From Diabrotica undecimpunctata (taxonomy: Eukaryota > Arthropoda > Insecta > Coleoptera > Chrysomelidae): 64,000 bases of DNA. The notes beneath the pieces are model-generated. The model did not search any database. It saw only the letters and a program-made list of their open reading frames with translations, and had not been told where the DNA came from. Below are positions 10,673 to 22,664 of this stretch, piece by piece (within the stretch, counting starts at the first letter, position 1; every line of letters begins with the position of its first letter). The position numbers and the translations under genes are program-made. The DNA lies in assembly GCF_040954645.1 (NCBI RefSeq), contig NC_092808.1, forward strand, positions 114,306,049-114,370,048. The letters run 5' to 3'.

Positions 10673-11179
10673 TAGGCTTATTCTATTGTTGCATTACAAA
10701 AAAAATAATTAAATTAAGCAAAAAACTTTAAAACTCCTTTAACGTAAAGAATATAGCCTTCATATAGCTATTTCGGCCTCTTTAAAGTGAATGAATTAAA
10801 ATAATCGATTTTCGCCTTTTTCGATAAATGTCTTAACCTAGATACTGATTTGTTTGTACTTTGGTTTATACAATATGTTTACTATAGATACGTGAATTAA
10901 AATTAATGGAAAGTAAAACGTAACGAATAATGTGCGTGAATTGCTGTACTAAATAGATTATTTCATTATTTGATGTCTGTTAGATAAATTGCGATTATAT
11001 AACCACCAACTATTCGTAATGATTATTGCTTATTATTACATGCTTGTCAGTGATATGTATTTTTATTTATTTAAATTTGTTACATGACATCCAGCTATTG
11101 GTCAATAGTACAAAAATTTATGTAGACCAGAATTAAATTTAGACCAAAAGTAATACCAGAATTAAATTTTTATATTTAT
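10673..11179. other. AT-rich intron, nothing recognised
   Basis: No coding or structured repeat seen. Confidence 0.4.
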
Positions 11180-12430
11180 TTTATTACTCCGGTCAATATA
11201 GACATTCAAAATAACAAAAATTTCCGGAAAGCCAAATATTGGTGAAAGTCTGGGGGATTTACCATTACAAATAAAGTTTTAAAAATCCCCATCGATCGTA
11301 TGTGTGCCTTTTTCGAGAGCAAAGGTCAAAATTTGAGGCTTTTTGGATTTTTCTCAAAAACGGTAAGTTTTATCAAAAGAAACAGTGGATATTATGTATA
11401 TTGTGACTCTTAGAATCGCGATATCTCAGGAAGGGTAATTCTTGGGAAAGAAATTATACAGACTATTTTTGTAGAAAATTTTAAGATCTACAACTTTGGT
11501 TTCAGGTTTTTTTTTTGATAAAACGTTTTCAAAAAAAATCCAAAAAATCTCAAATTTTGACCTTGACTTAGAATAACTTTTGTAGCACACATACGATCAA
11601 TGCGGATTTTTAAAACTTTATTTGTAACGGTAAACCCCGTCATCATCATCAGTAGCTCAACAACCCTTTCTAGGTTCTGGCTTGTTCTAGGATTTTCCGC
11701 TATTCTTTTCTGTTCCTTGCTTTGTTTCTCCAGTTGGTAATCTCTAAAGTGTTTTCAAATCTTGTTCCACTTGTTCCATGTATCCAAGTTTGGGTCTTCC
11801 CTTTGACCTTCTCCCTACTGGTGTTTGCCTCATTATATGTTTTGGTGTTTCAGTCTCCAACATCTGTTGAACATGGCCCATCTAGCGCTGACGTTCGATC
11901 TTTGTGGATGTTATGACCTCGGGTATATTGTATACTGTGTATAGTTCAAAATTATATCTTCTGCACCATAATGTCATTTTCTTTTACCCCCTTATATATG
12001 TGTCTAAGGATTTTTCATTCAAACGTACCTAATAGGTTTTCATCGCTTTTCGACAGTGTCCATGTCTCTGATCCATATAGAAGGACCGGTTTTATCAGGG
12101 TCTTGTATATTTTGCATTTGGTTTTTCTTGTGATGTTGTTAGATCTTAGATGTTTAATTAGTCCATTATATGTTTTATTAGCAATATGTATTCTTCTCTT
12201 AACTTCTTCACTGACATTGTTATCTGCAGTAACTAGTGAACCTAGATATGTAAAATGTTTCATGCTTTCGATGTTATAGTCCCCTATTGTCAGATTCTGT
12301 AGGTTTTCGTATGTATGTATCCGGTGTACCGTTACAGAACGGTAAACCCCAGCTCTCTATCAATATTTGACTTTCAGGGAATTTTTGTTATTTGACTACT
12401 ATTCTTATGTCTAAATTGACCAGATTATAT
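11180..12430. mobile_element. Long inverted-repeat (foldback) element, interrupted
   Basis: The left arm (about 11195-11370, from ggtcaatatagac through caaataaagttttaaaaatc to the region of cgatcgtatgtgtg) is the reverse complement of the right arm (about 11480-11638 continuing at 12351-12430, ending gtctaaattgacca). A non-LTR fragment interrupts the right arm at 11639-12337. A second copy of the right half lies at 28490-28760. The right arm runs directly into a minus-strand Helitron helicase piece, so this may be Helitron 3' sequence rather than an independent foldback transposon. Confidence 0.65.
11639..12337 (-). mobile_element. 5'-truncated non-LTR retrotransposon with 13-bp TSD
   Basis: Bounded by direct repeats AACGGTAAACCCC at 11626-11638 and 12338-12350. 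The insert reads on the minus strand as the RT C-terminal region: MKHFTYLGSLVTADNNVSEE, then IYKTLIKPVLLYGSETWTL near 12060-12120. The following parts, ending GRRSKGRPKL, are in shifted frames. The 3' end carries an ATG-type trinucleotide tail (catcatcatc on the + strand at 11641-11650). The TSD makes the insertion boundaries firm. Confidence 0.88.
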
Positions 12431-12605
12431 ATATTTCGGTATACATTATCTGAATATTTTTTGTTTTTCCATTGTCGATAAAAGGTATCTGGTTTGCCGA
12501 CACGGGATCACGCAACATACAGTTGTTTATGTGAGAAGCAATCCGCATCTAAATCTAAACCACACAATTTCAAAGATTGACCTTGAGCTTTTAGTTCATT
12601 TTGGT
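12431..12605 (-). pseudogene. Helitron Pif1-like helicase C-terminal fragment
   Basis: The minus strand encodes ELKAQGQSLKLCGLDLDADC followed by FSHKQLYVA, one stop, SRVGKPDTFYR and WKNKKYSDNVY. These match the last helicase motifs of insect Helitron Rep-helicases (KAQGQS, FSHGQLYVACSRV). Only about 55 residues remain; the upstream side is cut by the RT fragment that follows. Confidence 0.8.
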
Positions 12606-13330
12606 TTTACAAATCTGTGTGGGTATTAGCCTCCTCAAGAATTTGTCTCCAGTCGTCCCTATCCATCGCCTTTCTCCGCCCAGCACCATTCCCATATTTC
12701 TCATATATTTATCGATGTTATCAAGGAACCTTGTTCTGGGTCTTTCTCTTCTCTGATCAATGCGTCTATTATTCTTCTTCGTGTACCTTATCCTTCAAGG
12801 ACATGAGCGATCATCACGGCTCATTTTACTCTGTATGCAGCAGTTCTGAAGAGTTATATTGTTGTTTTTCCACTCCACTTCTTTAAATTTTTCAACCAGG
12901 ACATGCGTCGTCTCCCCGGTCCTCCTTTTCCTTCCACTTTTCCTTTTTTGAGTGGAAATGAGTATTTCATTTTTCTTTTCTTTATAGTGTTGAGTATTTG
13001 TTTTTCTTTTTTCATCTTTATTAATGTGTCCGTGTTTGTTACGTGGGTTTGATAATGGGTCTATAAAGAGCGTTTTTCTAGGTGGGTCATTTTTGTTCAA
13101 TCCCCAATATATGCCCTATCCACCTTAGACGTCCTATCTTAATAAATTTTACGATATCTATAATATCCCTGGTATATTCTATAAAGTTCGAAGTGGTATC
13201 TTTTTCTATTACTATTAATAGTACTTTTTGTTCGAAACATCCTAATATGATTTTATTACTTATTTTTTTAGAGTCTAGATCTCTTAATCATATATTAGGA
13301 CTGGGCGTATTATTTTAAAGAAGAAGATTG
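12606..13330 (-). pseudogene. Non-LTR RT C-terminal relics
   Basis: Minus-strand pieces typical of RT C-termini: RRIDQRRERPRTRFLDNIDK near 12690-12770, DRDDWRQILEEANTHTDL then stop at about 12610-12660, and IRRLRWIGHILGIEQK near 13090-13140. The middle portion (12795-13100) is lysine/arginine-rich low-complexity frame without recognised domain. Probably more than one fragment. Confidence 0.6.
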
Positions 13331-14150
13331 AGCCCAAAATAGGACTTGTTGACCGTACCAATTCTGCGGTTTATCTCTGCGGTAGAATTATTTTTAATGT
13401 TGACGAGCGCTCCCAGATATACAAATTTGTAAACTAGTTTGGTGACATCGTTTTCTATAACAAGTAGCCGTAAGATTTGTGGTTGATTATTAAACCGATT
13501 TTTGTAGTCGGTTCTTTTAGTACTACATACGCCTATCCTATAGCGTTTTCCATTCTCCCAACAATATCTATATCATCAGCATAGGCAAGGATTTGCACTA
13601 ATTTATTATATATTATACCGATGCTTGTAATTTGTGACATACGTATTACTCTTTTCGGTGCCAGATTGAACAGTTCCCACTGCATTCGTACCCTATACTT
13701 AACTTTTTTAATAGTTTTGTTAAATTTACCAACTGGTTTGGTACTCTTAACTCTTTTATTGCTCTGAGTGTTTCTCTTCTATATAAAGAGTCGTAGGCTT
13801 CCTTGTAGTTTATAAATATGTGATGAGTATCTATGCAATAGCCCAGTGGTTTTTTCTAATTTGTCTCAGGGTTGAAATCGGAATAATTGTCGATTTACCA
13901 TTTCTGAAACTATCTTGGTATTTTCCTATTATTCATTCTGTGTATAATCCTATACCGTGGCATAGGATAGTGGGAAATATTTAATACAATGAATTTGAAC
14001 CATAATTCCTCTGGTGTTAGAGCATTCAAAGATATCTCCTTTTTTGTGTATGGTGCAAAGTATTTAAATATTCCAATTACTGAGGAGAGATTTCGGTGTC
14101 CATATTTCTTTTATGATCTGATGTAGTGCCATTAGGGTATCATGGTCATT
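13331..14150 (-). pseudogene. Non-LTR RT relic with YADD motif
   Basis: The minus strand contains LAYADDIDIVGRMENAIG at about 13545-13595 and, upstream in the element, KEAYDSLYRRETLRAIKELR near 13760-13800 and TPEELWFKF near 14000. Stops and shifts interrupt every block. The fragment at 44.95-45.74 kb is a sister copy of the same family: same order of blocks and similar end (gcccaaaata). Confidence 0.75.
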
Positions 14151-14599
14151 TTCTTTATATACCTAGTTCAGCTGCTCAGATCTTGAGCTGTATTGATTGA
14201 AAGTAAAATGCCAATGGCATTGGGAATTGCAGTCTTTTTAATTTAAATGGTGTATCTATCGATCAGAATCGTGTGAATCTGAGGACTAAGTACATATTTA
14301 CCATTGAAAGGTCCCGTTAAAATTATTGCTTCTACTACGTTGTTCATAAATTTTTGAACTACGCGTATGTTGCAGAAAATGGCTTTTTTCCGAAATGGAA
14401 ATCGAAACGTCAAAATAAACGTATTTTTAACAGAAATTCTGTCGTAATTAAAATGTGCTGTTCGCCAAATCGTATAGGTTATGTTTGTATGAGACATGAA
14501 GAGAAAAATATTTATTATATTAATGATCGCTATTATTTAAATAATTATTCATATTATTTTTATTTATTCAACTAATAAGTAATCATCATATTTGTAACT

Positions 14600-14680
14600 A
14601 ATGTTACGTTAAAGAAATACTTTACCCGTAATTGTTAGGATAAAAATCAAAGCTCTACTCAAACTCAAGTAGGGAAATAT
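14600..14680 (+). repeat. Short copy of the putative LTR start seen at 20.35 kb
   Basis: The sequence from atgttacgt through cgtaattgttag to ctactcaaactcaa is repeated with few differences at 20350-20420. A TGTTACG start is common for insect LTRs, but no CA end or second LTR was found. Treat as a shared repeat piece. Confidence 0.45.
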
Positions 14681-15084
14681 ATCAACTTCTGAAACCAAAA
14701 CCTAAAAACACTATCGACCAACGCAGAAACTTATTTAGTTAGTATATTCACATTGATATAAGGACGATTGTCATGCTCCTTTTTAAATAACAGAGTACTA
14801 ATAGACAACGGTAACGAGACATCTGCACGACAAAAATTTTTCATTTGACGCCAAGAACACCACTCATCCTTGGAATTCTTACTAAAACTAACAGATAATT
14901 GAGAAGTCGACAACTATTTTACTGGTCTTTTGGTGGAAAAGTTTTTTTACTGGATCTTTTTTTTTTTCGAGATTTGAAGTGTTTTAAGAAAGATCGCCTG
15001 ATGGTGGGTGCTGACATACTCGTTTTTTAAACTGATATTACATCTGGGCTTGAAAATTCCCGAAAGTCCACAACCATAACAAAA

Positions 15085-16099
15085 CTATTTTAGGGGTAGG
15101 TTACACTGAGCAAGAACATGAGTCCCTCCACAATTCCCATATACTGTGTTTCTATTACTGGACGTTGCAGTATTAATTGGCCTTATAGGATGGAAAGTCC
15201 TTTTATCTACAGCTCGATTATTAACATTAAAATCCATACTATTCTCAGGACGATACGAACTACTGGAAGCTTCTGTTAGATCAAAAGATTTTGTCTCCAA
15301 AAGGCCAAATAAACATTGCATCGAATTAATGAAAAGGGACACGGGTTCCGAATTCTTCTGTTACTTTGTACGAATTTCATCCAATAAGTCTTCCTGATAG
15401 TTATATGGCAAAAATTCGATATTAAATTGCTTCACAAGTTTATTCCAATAATCAAAAGAAGATTTATTATTCAGATACGAGGTAAAAACTCCAGTAAGCA
15501 AATCCCCCGCAGATTCTAATAGTTTATCTTCGAAAATACCTCGAGATAATCTCAAACATTTTAATTTCTCTAAAAAATTCACAATAGAACTTTCCTCAGA
15601 CCTACCATCAAAAGTCAGACCTAATTTGTGTATCGGATAAGATTAGTAATAGGTGAACTGATTAGTAGTAAAAGTGGCAGGTGTTGACTATGCAGACGGA
15701 TTAGTTCTAAACCTAAGACTTGAAGCAACAATACCTTCCTTTCAGCCTCCTGTTCATGTTACTTGTACAATTCTGAATACGACCTGTAACATGACTCAAT
15801 CAAGATGATAGCCGATCATACTCATGAATCCCTAACTCCTTTAGTAGGTGAAGTAGCTCATCGAGCTACTTGACCTACTATTCCTCAACAGTAGCTACAA
15901 TATTCGCTTCTCTTTTTTAACATAATAACACACCTCTGCAGGAAATAAGATACTCCGATTTGAAACCATAATGTTGTAGTACTCCTCGTAAAACTGTTTT
16001 CCGTACCTCTACTGTATCTGGAACAAAAATTCCTGTACTTCTCAAGTCATACTCCAACCCTCCAGTCAATAAATGCTCTACTTTAAACCTAGTAGCCAT
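15085..16099 (-). pseudogene. LTR-retrotransposon gag-like relic
   Basis: The minus strand begins with MATRFKVEHLLTGGLEYDLR at 16099 and passes through a frameshifted region (15583-15916). It then gives a capsid-like helical block with LKCLRLSRGIFEDKLLES and FDYWNKLVKQFNIEFLPY at 15400-15580. It ends with a degenerate zinc knuckle, NCGGTHVLAQC, at about 15095-15130, with one expected Cys position apparently lost. Length and order fit a Gag; no protease or pol follows. It is an insect LTR-element gag relic, not an intact virus. Family (Gypsy or Bel) is not decided. Confidence 0.6.
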
Positions 16100-16289
16100 G
16101 TTTACACAAAAGATCTACACCACTTAACTCTTTGAGGAGCAAAAGTATTCATGCAAAAAATGCCTTAGTGGAGCAACAATACTTTTATTCACAAATTAAT
16201 AAAGAGAAACACATCAAGAGGTTAATTATCTTCTATTGATACACAATCCGATGTTTTTTTGCAACTTGGTTTTTATTTTTTTATTTATG

Positions 16290-18114
16290 GGGTGCTTCAG
16301 ATTTTGTACCACCGTACCAGTTGGTACAAGTTTGCAGACATAAAACTAATATAATATAATAGAAAAAAGCGAACTTACAGTTTATTGTGGTATTTCTGAA
16401 AGCATTATTTGCTTTAAGATAAACATAATGAAACTTTACACACAGAACAAATTCATTCACTCCTAACTTGTTTGTCTTTGGTGCTGCACAAAGCACATCT
16501 TCTTCTTGAACTTCGCTGTGACTGATGTTCTAAAGAATGTAGTTGCACCTCAATGACAACAAATGACTTTGCTTTTTTGATTGGTATTGTGTTTATTGGC
16601 ATTCCATTAGATAACCTCTTTTTAGAAGCAATTTGGTCTGCCAATAAGCCATTAATAACAGCACGGCGAAAATCTTTTGATGTTACTTTAGGCAAGTTCA
16701 TCAACTTGTAAAGGCAGTATGCATTTACAACCGCAGCATCTAATTAATAAAAAAATATTTGATGCCACCATTTTTTACTGCAACGATCAATTTTGTAACT
16801 TGATAATATCTGGTCAAATTTATCTACAAAATTCATATTTTGATTGTAATCACTTACAATATGAGGACATGGTATGTATTAGACGTCTGTCGCCATTTTT
16901 TTCTTTTCAACTCACTTCACTGACATCTTCAGGGTTGTGGAAGTTGGAAATTATATGTACTGCTCTCCTATTCTTCCATTTTACTGCTACCAATCCAGAA
17001 TAGCTGGTAAACCACTGATACTCTCCTCGATTCATTTTTTTGATCAATTTTAAAAGTAGGAAGATATTGACAAGACATTTTTACAGTACCTACTGCATGG
17101 ATGTTGTGTCTCTTCAATTCCTCCATCAAAGGTATACTATTAAAAAAATTATCAAAATAAAGAACATGATACTTGCCACGAATATAAGCTGTCAGATAAT
17201 TAACCACCCGTGCCCCTAAATTTTTTTCTGCTGAATCGGCCTTCGCTGAATATAGATAAAATTTTAGACAATAGCCATCGGATCGGATAGGATTTATCTG
17301 CCAGCCTCCACACTTTACAGCCTCGTTTTATGGGTTTTTTTGGCATATACTGCTTCAGTGCACTCCGGCATTTGAACTTTATCATTGATTTGTCGACGGC
17401 TAGTTGCTGAGATGGATACAAACAATTCTCGAATTTATTTAGTAATAAATCTATTATTGGGCGCAGTTTATACAGCATATCAAAATTCGGTGAACCACGA
17501 ACAGGCATAGCAGAATTATCGTTTACATGAAAATGGCCAAGTAACCAACTAAATCGCTTGAGACTCATCAAACTGGATATGTACGCATATTGAAGGTCAG
17601 ATGTACTGGACCAGTAGTCTTTATAACTACGTTTTTATTTCTTTAAATTTAGTCGACAAAAAGTTTTTACCGTGAGTTTTTTTTATTTGCTCTGCATATA
17701 AATTAGTTTGGAATACCAAATATTCAATAAAATCATCATTTATGAAGCAGTGAAACAAATTATATGGGGTTGGATTATCAAGCTCTTTAATAAAGTCTGG
17801 TACTCCAGAAGAATGGGTAAAGTTTTAGGAGAGATAGGTCTATGATTAGTTGACCATGTTGGAGGCGTATAAGCAGAATCATTATTTTCCGGTCTAGGAG
17901 CTCTATTAATATCTGTTGTCTCCTCTAGTAGCAAGCCAGCCTCAGACTCTTTACCTGAACTGTTATAAATTTCCTCGACATCTGCCGTTGGAGTTTTAAC
18001 CGCTTCGTGATCTTCATTTTCAGAAACGTCTACTATCGATTCGGAATCAGATGGTATTGCCTCTACACCTTCATCTATATTATCCAGTTCCGCTTGAAAT
18101 TCGTCTATCGTCAT
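16290..18114 (-). pseudogene. piggyBac-type transposase, broken
   Basis: Four minus-strand frames in order make up a DDE_Tnp_1_7 transposase. An acidic N-terminus (18114-17740, MTIDEFQAELDNIDEG) runs into a PNLFHCF-type segment. The block at 17571-17200 (SWLLGHFHVND, then LAVDKSMIKFKCR, then KPIKRGCKVWRL) holds the first catalytic Asp but has K where E is usual after it. The block at 17207-16968 (LYFDNFFNSIPLMEELKRH) holds the second. RAVHIISNFHNPEDVSEVKR follows around 16920-16960. The C-terminal cysteine-rich end, RRCALCSTKDKQVRSEW, is near 16450-16510. At least four frameshifts or stops make it inactive. Repeated GGTGGTAC motifs near 16300 and 18210 may be subterminal repeats. Confidence 0.85.
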
Positions 18115-18575
18115 GCCAATTAGGGTAAAAGGTATCGTCTTTTCTCAATCTTGACGTTTTCCTAGATAAAAATTAATTTTGTAAAATATCATATGCGGAG
18201 CGGTGGTACGAATATTGTACCACGAGAAAACTTTGTGGATTTTCAATTGCGACACAAATATTATCAATTAGATTTATTTATTACTTACCTAGCAACCTCA
18301 ACACACGTCTTGAACACAATTATTTTGTAAATACTTCAGTTTTCAGTAACTTATTAATAAAAAACTGTCGACAAGCGTCAGTAAACGATGCGCTGACAAT
18401 AAAATAATTATAAGGCGATAAAATCTGGATTTAAGCATGCCAGTGTGTTTGCTGTTTGCGTAGTCTGCACTAGGTGGCTGTTACATTAGTCAAAAAACTG
18501 TATAACTGCAATGTAAGCTGGTACATTTATAAGACCACCGCCGCTTAACAATACCGAAAAAGGTGGTATAGGTTA

Positions 18576-19896
18576 TTCCACGAATATACGACTGTTTTGG
18601 ATTACTTCGACAACGAATATTTTACTGTGCAAGTAGAAGTATGAAGGTAAATTGGTCTAATCATTATTCCATTAAAAAGGATCTACTATAGTTGAGCCGC
18701 TGAAAAGATGGAATGATCATGTGAATGGCACGCACTCTTAAATATTCCTCTTCCTATGTTATCACTTTTCCCACGTTTACACCGCTCAACAAAAACGAAC
18801 TAACAATGTTGCTATAATATATTTATACCGTTTTTTAGAGGTTATTGATTTACATTAATTTTAAACATTTTCACAAAATTCACCAGCCGGCGATAGTGAA
18901 ACACAAATCATGATACATAAAACATTTAAGTTATAGTATCATAACACAAATAATGACGGTGTAAACAGTTTCCCATAAGGTCTAGTTTCGAGCGCCTGTC
19001 GATGCTTGCATTGAGTGATCATGCGACCTTGGATTCCATGTTTTCAGCGGCCAGGGTATAGTATGACATCTAAACTAAAATTATTTCAGTTAATAGATGT
19101 TCAGATAGACGCAAAATTTATTGTGAAATTTAATCCTAAAATAACAAAAATTTTTACACAAACGCTACTATGAATAAATATAATGACAGACATTTGGGTA
19201 AGCTTTCCGTGAAATGTAAACACCAAAGAGGCGTGCCGGGTTTCTTTGATATTACACTATTTTATTATTTTATTAGGTACTACAACTGTGATAAAAAGAA
19301 ATATACTATTTTTAATATAAATGAAAAGAAATTGGCAGAACGATGGTTCAGAAACCAGAAAAAGGATTTAATATTTCCCTTTGTTAGTTTTAAATATTTG
19401 TTTGCTTTGAGTGGATGTACTCTTAAAAGTTCCGAAAGTATCGGGTATAACATACCGGCTATTGATTTATATACAGTTTCATATATCGCCGACTGATTAT
19501 GGCTGTGAATCTGATCGTTGATGATAGTTTTAGGAGAATAAGAGAATAAGTAAGTTTTTTTGTTTTTTTTTAACTAATTGAATATTCTACTAAATAAATT
19601 ACACTATTTGATCACTTAAGTATTGTTACACTTCGTTTAAATAACTTAATTCAAAAACCAACTTGTTTAAAATACTAAACTCAATGATAGTAATTATATA
19701 CTTCAAAATCTGAATTACTGTTCTATAAACTATTAACTCTATATTTATATCATAACTTAATATTTAAATCTAAGGTTTATATTTGTCATAACAGTATTTT
19801 AAAAATGGGGAGAATTTACTATTGTACAATTCAGCACATTGGACCATTTGAATCGATACCTTAAAGCGAATTTAAAACAGTCGTATATTCGTGGAA
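18576..19896. mobile_element. 1.32-kb segment bounded by perfect 23-bp inverted repeats
   Basis: Bases 18576-18598 and 19874-19896 are exact reverse complements (outer sequence ttccacgaatatacgac). No clear target-site duplication flanks them and the inside has no recognised transposase. An unrecognised 108-codon frame lies at 19170-19496 and a smaller inverted-repeat element lies at about 18686-19062. It could be a non-autonomous DNA transposon or an inverted duplication. Confidence 0.6.
18686..19062. mobile_element. Possible MITE inside the inverted-repeat segment
   Basis: The left end gagccgctgaaaagatgg matches the reverse complement of the right end ccatgttttcagcggcc with one internal mismatch, and both contain a TGATCATG motif further in. 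Flanks share tatagt (18677-18685 side and 19059-19066 side), a possible short TSD. No coding capacity. Confidence 0.45.
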
Positions 19897-20339
19897 TGGA
19901 GTATATATCGCGTGTACCATGGCGGCTCAAAGAATTAAAAAATTTTATCAAAAACTAAGAAACTCACCGAAGAAAAAGGTAACACAGGTAGAGGTTATAA
20001 AAGAAATTTACAGTGCATCCTATTCATAAATATCTTTGATAAGAGTTATTCTGACCGCTTTTGGATGTTAACAGCTAATTCCAGCTTGAAATTTTGACAT
20101 TTACAATGACAATGACAATTACATTATGATGGTTGATAAAACAACAGAAATCAGTATATATTAGAATCACATTAGAATAGAAGTATAACTTTTACGTCAA
20201 TTATAAATACGTACAATTATAATGTCTAAAGAAAGAAATAAGGTTAACAAATGTAACAGAATTGATAAAAATATGAAGGTAATTGTTTTACATAACCAAT
20301 AATTCAATATTAATTTCAAATATTTTTCGTGGTCCACGT

Positions 20340-20420
20340 TAGGGGTGCCATTGTTACGTAAACAAAACTTTACTCGTAATTGTTAGAATAGTAATCACAG
20401 CTATACTCAAACTCAACACT
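20340..20420 (+). repeat. Putative LTR start / repeat shared with 14.6 kb
   Basis: After gttaggggtgcca the sequence tgttacgtaaac begins the piece shared with 14600-14680. A purine-rich stretch followed by TG would suit an LTR boundary. The rest of the presumed LTR (to about 21.8 kb) has no second copy in the window. Confidence 0.4.
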
Positions 20421-22150
20421 TTGGCTAATAAAAAGTCACTTTATAGAGAACCCTTAATCTCCAACCCTTATTCTCGAAGGAAAATTGCTTCTTCCTTTCA
20501 GAGGTTCAAAAAGTAATCCACCAACCAATAAATATTCTTTATGGGCGCCAGGTATTCATTTTATCAATCTGTGGCCTGTGAATACCTCTAGGTATTTCAA
20601 TAAGTACTTAATATTTATGACACAAAACAGAATATTTATGGTTCATGCATCACCCTGGAGCAAAATACATCCTTGGGTAAACTAAATGTTATGTCATAAT
20701 AATAAAAAAATGACTTCCAAATAAACTGAACAGTTTATTCATAAAATTATAATATATATATTAAAGTAGGTATCCCTAAAGGAAAATCAAATTAACATAA
20801 ATTACATCAAAACAATTTGACCAAAAACACAAAATCTTCTTAAACCTTTTAATAAAACAATCATAAGGTTGATCGTATTGAGCTGTTGAACAATGGATCT
20901 GATTACTCGATAAATCAATTCAACAAAAAGGTACCATGTGTTTGGTACGGATCATATTATTAAAATAACGAAATTTTTAATTTGATTAACCAAACTGACT
21001 CTAGAATTAATACATTGATGTTTTACTTAACTTAATTAAACCATGTCATATTCTCAGCCAATGACACGTAGCTTGGTCGCAGCCAACCATATGAATGGTC
21101 TTCAATACCGAAATAATTTGCTCAAAACCATGAAACAATTTGTTCAAACTGTACAAAATATCCAGTTCTCGAGATTACCCCATTTAAAATTTATGGAATA
21201 TCTCCGATACAGAAATACCGGGAATAAACCATAAACATATCCTCAGAAAGGATAAAATATCCTAAAAATATCTCATTTTCCAATATCCAAAATCCATGAT
21301 TTACTGGTAACAGTAAAAACCATAAAATACATTTAGGCAACTTAAATGGCCTACAGGGAAAATATAACCATTTGCCCCGGACATAACCGCGTTATTTCTA
21401 AAAGAGAAAAAACCAGAGCTCATTATCGAAACAAAAGAACTAAAAACCTACAATACTTGTAACGTATTGGTTCAAATACAAATGAGTTCGAAAATGAAAA
21501 GCATATTAATAATACCAAAGCAAACTAAGAGTATCTACTGCTCCGATAGGCGTGATAGACGATAGAAGTGTCTATGGTAAAAAGGATGTTACATTAACTG
21601 TAACACTAATTATTTTTTATAAATTTTAAATACTCTGAGTTTTATTGCTGTTGTCAAGGAGTTGTGAGAACAATGAGATATGGGCAGAAACAATAATAAT
21701 AAAAGTTTCACAAGTGACTGCTGTTGTCGTTGAGTAGTATGGCAAGTGTCCGTTGACTTCTGGTAGATGACGCGATTGCTGCCGTGTACCCCTTGCTTCT
21801 GGCAGATCGATCAATTGCTGATACTTATCTGACTGTAAAAAAGCTGTTTTCTCACAGTCGCGGGTAAGTTACTGACGTGAAAATAGATAAAAACAATATG
21901 TTTTTTCGTTAAATTTGTTTATTTTAATAAAGAATGCAGGAAATATTAAATAATTATTATATTCTATACATATGTAACTTATGTCAGATTCTTCTATACA
22001 TATGTAACTTATGTCAAAAACATTCCCTTTTTGTCAGTTGTGATGCAAAGGTCTTTTTGCGTAAATACAATTTACCTATACTCAATAGTATACGAGGACC
22101 ACCTAATATTTAGACTAGATGTGTTTTTCAATTAGGCATTTTTGTTTCAG
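20421..22150. other. AT-rich intron, little structure
   Basis: No gene supported. A short direct duplication, ctatacatatgtaacttatg, occurs twice at about 21963-22014. The end is a good splice acceptor, tttttgtttcag, for the next formin exon. Confidence 0.4.
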
Positions 22151-22310
22151 AAATTAAAAAATGAGAGATATAGACTGAGCGTGATAGTTCACGAACTTGA
22201 CCGAGCCACCGCTGTGGACTATCAAACTGCCTTGGTGGCCTTTATCAACTGTCTGATCATTTCAACACCCCGGCTCAACGACAGAACGAGGCTACGAAAC
22301 GAATTTATAG
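22151..22310 (+). CDS. form3: Inverted formin (INF2/form3) exon, FH3/DID part 2
   Basis: Acceptor tttgtttcag ends at 22150; donor gtgagt starts at 22311. The 160-nt exon starts in phase 0, directly continuing the exon at 7171-7380, and ends after the first base of a Gly codon. It encodes KLKNERYRLSVIVHELDRA, then VAFINCLIISTPRLNDRTRL and RNEFIG. The signature R-RLRNEFIG is the INF2 R-QLRNEFIG element of the inhibitory armadillo domain. The codon split demands a following exon that begins with two bases, which the micro-exon at 38317 provides and the larger exon at 43139 does not. Confidence 0.93.
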
Positions 22311-22664
22311 GTGAGTTAAAATGTCCAAATTTTTCTTATACAATCAAATGGTATTAACTCTAAAATAATAAGGGTTTTGGCACTAATATAGCGTTTAGAG
22401 TTGTGATCTACACTTATCAAGGTATAGTGTTCCTTACTTTGCACATCGAGGTAAATTTTGCGCCTGGATAAGAATTTGTACGACTTAAATACGGCAAAAC
22501 GGTAAAAAGAGGCCGTGAGAGATTATACCTTTAAAACGGAAAACAGAAGTTGTAGTGTAGAACATAGAATTTATAATTCATTCTTTAGGAGAAAATAATG
22601 TAAAAAGTATATATCGTAGCAGTAAAATATATGAAAATAATTGTTCATCGACTAAATTTAGCTC
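22311..22664. other. Intron, nothing recognised
   Basis: No supported feature. Confidence 0.4.
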
